Translations under genes and position numbers: made by a program
In this document: positions 63,101 through 64,000 of the stretch, piece after piece
How positions within the stretch are numbered: position 1 is the stretch's first letter
How the letters are laid out: each line of letters opens with the position of its first letter
Notes under the pieces: generated by a model
What the model was told of the DNA's origin: nothing
What the model saw: only the letters and a program-made list of their open reading frames with translations
The model's database searches: none
Assembly: GCA_947588355.1 (NCBI GenBank)
Contig: CANPYI010000005.1
Location: 1 to 64,000, forward strand
Length of the DNA: 64,000 nt
DNA from: an uncultured Clostridia bacterium
Lineage (GTDB): Bacteria > Bacillota > Clostridia > Christensenellales > UBA1242
Direction of reading: 5' to 3'

Positions 63101-64000
63101 GAAAATTATATAGTCAACGAAAATGACCCAAACAACATCAACACTTCTTCCTATCGTCTTGTAAGCAATCTTGATTATGACGACGACCAAAACGGCTATG
63201 ACGATATCGGCAAAACATACAAGACAAAATTTATGGGCTATTTTGAAGGCAACTTTATGTCGATTTCTGGAAATATAATTATTTCTGGTGAAAAGCAGAC
63301 TTTTGGTGGCTTGTTTGCGGAAATTGGAAGTGGAAGCACAGTAATGAACTTTACTTACAATCCGTCAAATGTCACATTCTCAAACACTTCGGTGGTCGGT
63401 GCACTTGCCGGCAAGGTTGAAGGTGCAAAACTTTACAACATAGACATCTTGAATACGTCTGGCAACCAAAATGGAACGATGATCATCGGCAACAATATCA
63501 CGGGTGGAGCGATTGGCTTGACACTTGGTGATTTTGAAATAAGAAACTTGTATTGTCAATTTGGCGCAAAATCAAGAAATCAATTTACGGGAAATGGAAA
63601 TATTTTTGACTCTGTTGAAATCTTTGATAACTACTCGTTTGCAGGCTCATACGTTGGAGTGCTGAGCGGAAGCGGAACAATTTACGATGCTGTTGTTGAC
63701 AGAGATATTCAAGGTCTGTCAGTGCTTGGTGGAAAGGCTGGACTTGTGTTTGGTCTTGTTGACGAAAATGCTAGTGTGATTGGCGGAAGTGTGGATATGT
63801 CTGGCAACAGAATGCTGAACGGATATATGTATGCCGGACTTGTTGTCGGCGAAAACAAGGGGACAATTCAAAACTTTAAGGTTGAAAGTTCGGGTGCTTT
63901 GTTCACAGAAATAAGGTCAGTTCCGTTTATTCCTACCGCTGTCGGAGGATTTGCTGGATTGATCAGCGGTGGCACTCTTTCAAACATCACAATGTTGCAA
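54140..64000 (+). CDS. Second giant GLUG-repeat surface lipoprotein, 3' end beyond the window
   Basis: SD GAGGGGG then MVKRLKSILISVFAVLALLLGGVFFVGCGIDYSKISLVADKTEINLDVGQQETITFTIEG; frame is in register at 64000 and no stop was noticed; GLUG-like YGGLFARINEGATIKNVTISG, AAGFVFENSGVVERAF. Missing from the ORF track because it has no stop codon in the window. Confidence 0.9.
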   Translation, partial: MVKRLKSILISVFAVLALLLGGVFFVGCGIDYSKISLVADKTEINLDVGQQETITFTIEGYQKGFSNLIRLGNQASIYSCSSPQYVSDTEIRVTITAVAGGSGTLTATTLDGNKKCYVQVNVQQASQTLSIKAETLYVSEKTPFLPTIDMFEFSAQSTLRNLSYFYLSPDEDETAENLNLYTLESLNYETSQATFKYKQDTQTRNFVQFDRVVLKQQDGQLALVASFNDQEKVIPMSASFQFMAVYNDSSSSQSPLFCVSDVFVLRNLNVSVSGGYLKGDEILQQDGSNGFKPVDGTIRIVPNNPDYVQYLLKVEMNGGDEKSPVVVNLNTSNESVVVDFVEFEDDPQARYIKISQNSVLQAQTVLNLEIYYSVAENIEDESVNSIFSFKIDTEIAPTTILVNGTDEPETFVMYNQYQSNHGWRDILIDVVSEYETSPSFDSIYFEFVDDALSYIDFVRGGQVTENTPYTNLDTPFQLRGKRGVSPTPEDKNAQIVVHLKSDILHNDKHELTLTINCKIVAGATDILPADGFGQQSNPLVAQDFYVDFDNKEINFNGQLYADNSFQSISVFHDVQTVDVADITVDENSPFVQVGDRYFLNLKILPKQVGMGTYQIQLDNGISEVINIFCLNTLKPKSTQIRLVNDGSDSVKESVYSRTEQAEFDDILSLEILNYSTSDSVLAGSTATLEILANVPASNIQPILDRTDLISLTPNGNRFKITTRGKNGDSKILFRLTGQSVNQEMFSLDPEPVVINIIVNVSAYSLVQEFFLRNGDSYALSNNVYYGSDHIPEESSRLQFTAQVRSSESNNFYQYVFTDEAITRFFENVVSISPTENLYSFQGGVTALNFDELIESRLIHSAYDKRFITFTALNEDGSFLGQTTTRITITKTNLSNQSSETRIVSLSFYNGVMFWADNRGIDNGVVTTDEQGNRVRYVVEFSNIFACDYGFFDLNTLTYTHTYPYSLRPISFVLSASVQQRDWSRRYDALITATQYTMVESISLSTSLTEIEFDHRDQENLSVTIGIYTYPITSTNHQINAEFIASYENKYADMIQVLPVDETSSQNGIYLVTIQAFDSETFFSQYQKQIEEVSEKLEWTLYIYPTDWGDSYTSLQSGYKPLKLTVRYRNGSKENPYLLETAQDVKNINNSSSTLASHYEIASVIDMNGTFMENPIGILSKDGNLVLEGFSGSIIGSGSQAGITNVVVSDHNQNLYAEVDGTQYGGLFARINEGATIKNVTISGKIDVQAADKVAYIGLLTAENRGKIENSGVVFGLNADDVSTIGGPFGRLYFGGVAGINYGQILQDFNAFNEDEEFDGLTPRNMAFFNSTLSITGTQNSIGNIYAGGVAGASSGEIERILPESSYRMYGYTAYSAYSKIKIFGVANSASSRSTVALGAVAGVVSYHSDSNSIYLPDWKKASITNPEQRQSAETGAILKGLLVGGKLDMLGLDSNNINDYVGGIVGLVSTANVSTIDILQNTSRTFVRGNDYVGGIVGYEDNLGLSSDSNIIINYSNENKFQAVDDKESSFYASSIITTNASAVASAIDEENKDLFFMIGNYFDTKRENYEGVEFGVTSYVSTRQHLTISSEPVSANNTITSGYYGDWLQAQKVDNFTFSIHQTEYFDATSVSLEMKERDFEMKPLLDGATEDEQRLLNDTNVYFMYYFAVDSDVSGNLGTMAQAQIDELNYITPSSKFYPFELNNPEVLIMPMSSNVLEIDANGNITLKNPGIEKITILSILNENEVRNIYLYVVNYFNKDISTSIFFATPDASSQNIEDGNLDIYGDSFTTVYMIPDYSTSTETTTSDGEEFAITKDGVLSFRNVAYNLSKNNSLGINNELDKDASSGFSSPQNLKQKIVFKKTASAKEGDFDTYKLVPILQTTIRLNGKEYVFYKVLDVSQINLKLVYHEKARSIKTTYTSYAIDTNEVFSDVVEIDSTNPQELLFYEIRKADSLIPVQQKMPEIVGQYGMKGDVPIKYEEYINDITGELFDIKFDRIKDNGKDTNNFKFTCGINTQSNAYKQRFNSPIEGEYVFHFYSSELTNGVDCTFYLTVNEARLNYIKVNNYSNVNNVTLPNNTVVPGQKGILEISLNPVEAIFDRFTITNNEINSILGSGTANFEFAYQQRTETGVQYKEVAEFGSIENGLSFTYRELMELYSSLQEEDKNLTFRNKIYITYFVASLNVEDNVPVQFDVRATFGEDEYVSAAVQLTTKLESYAKLVFDDKDLIGNAYYIARGLTYDMSLDSFGFTEEQVTVKIGQDEVALSSLQAGHDFGGVYMIGSQGKYTLTVNNNVQYNGDVGFRIEVNTSATKIQDGIETSNSNTTNIYVMEYVLNYTYVEGINEDIVYGMRNGIVNVAVGNPFELSLQIANFLEYNTEDATIVQEVEDFVTSLSNSVDWKVVFMDEEQLLAENKKIVEEQYYSIDGLVVTPLRVYDPESDIYHFSVSGHYVMRNGRYAFTRTEQNSNILYTEFVMRVHDQSTEDSPIPVRTYEDLMNMAEGQWYILLNEIEIPNNAEAQAKGLPVFAPISTAIAGLDGNSCDIVFSGEYDFEEGVSNVGLFSTVSDNVPNINNKKYSNNQTILQNISIRVDSDVRFKLNVPTFNVGLLAAQNDGIITNAEVYSNANAKFYVSSLQNSSESYVAGLVVQNGNGAYITNSRSRLNISARANVSGFVGQNLGHIASSYFRGATIENNTDRTQEVTAGFVVANYGQIYTSYVSGDSELNNSSMYYKETSNSIRAVHNVAGFVYTNSGSVQDCYSNININQSRGYAAGFVFENSGVVERAFSTSVLQSERTANFGFARLNSVTTGQDGQEQVTGGVIKDAFYLTHNEDANDGNINVDISNIEGENTEILPIDIDEFKITGVDEKSSQTYLEKYFKNFIIAQTRKTNGQIVYGRNINGVWFYNEDAADHENFNDKFFNVGRVELVAPNMIARSDRRLYDTIEVRDETTGAEYVRYVYNYTGNRLGSAENPILISSPAEFENYIVNENDPNNINTSSYRLVSNLDYDDDQNGYDDIGKTYKTKFMGYFEGNFMSISGNIIISGEKQTFGGLFAEIGSGSTVMNFTYNPSNVTFSNTSVVGALAGKVEGAKLYNIDILNTSGNQNGTMIIGNNITGGAIGLTLGDFEIRNLYCQFGAKSRNQFTGNGNIFDSVEIFDNYSFAGSYVGVLSGSGTIYDAVVDRDIQGLSVLGGKAGLVFGLVDENASVIGGSVDMSGNRMLNGYMYAGLVVGENKGTIQNFKVESSGALFTEIRSVPFIPTAVGGFAGLISGGTLSNITMLQ

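Overview
Low-GC, Firmicutes-like chromosomal segment. Most genes are recognisable housekeeping functions: tRNA-Glu, glmM, plsC-like, PAQR/hemolysin III, engB, pth, mfd, a prsA-like lipoprotein, acpP, uvrB, uvrA, yycJ-like MBL hydrolase, SDR, class II aldolase, hflX, and two radC paralogs. SpoIIID and a SpoIIQ-like M23 protein suggest an endospore-forming lineage. Two very large lipoprotein genes dominate the window. One is complete (15987..36647, about 6,886 aa). The other starts at 54140 and runs open off the window end (at least 3,287 codons); it is absent from the supplied ORF track because it has no stop in the window. Both have a lipobox, Ig-like N-terminal regions and many GLUG-like beta-helix modules. 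The second lies 10 bp downstream of an orphan VirB4-type ATPase with two N-terminal TM helices, the best candidate here for an undescribed surface or secretion system. Other notable points: a C9 tract in a sigma-A promoter spacer (possible phase-variation switch); several -10 boxes only 6-9 nt from the start codon (probable leaderless mRNAs); a terminator whose loop carries the next gene's -35 box; a degenerate, truncated GlmU-like protein at the canonical glmU-pth-mfd locus; tandem duplicated Xre regulators beside paired palindromes; and a divergent pair of wHTH-plus-TM proteins. All calls come from reading the sequence and the supplied ORFs; no database search was run.
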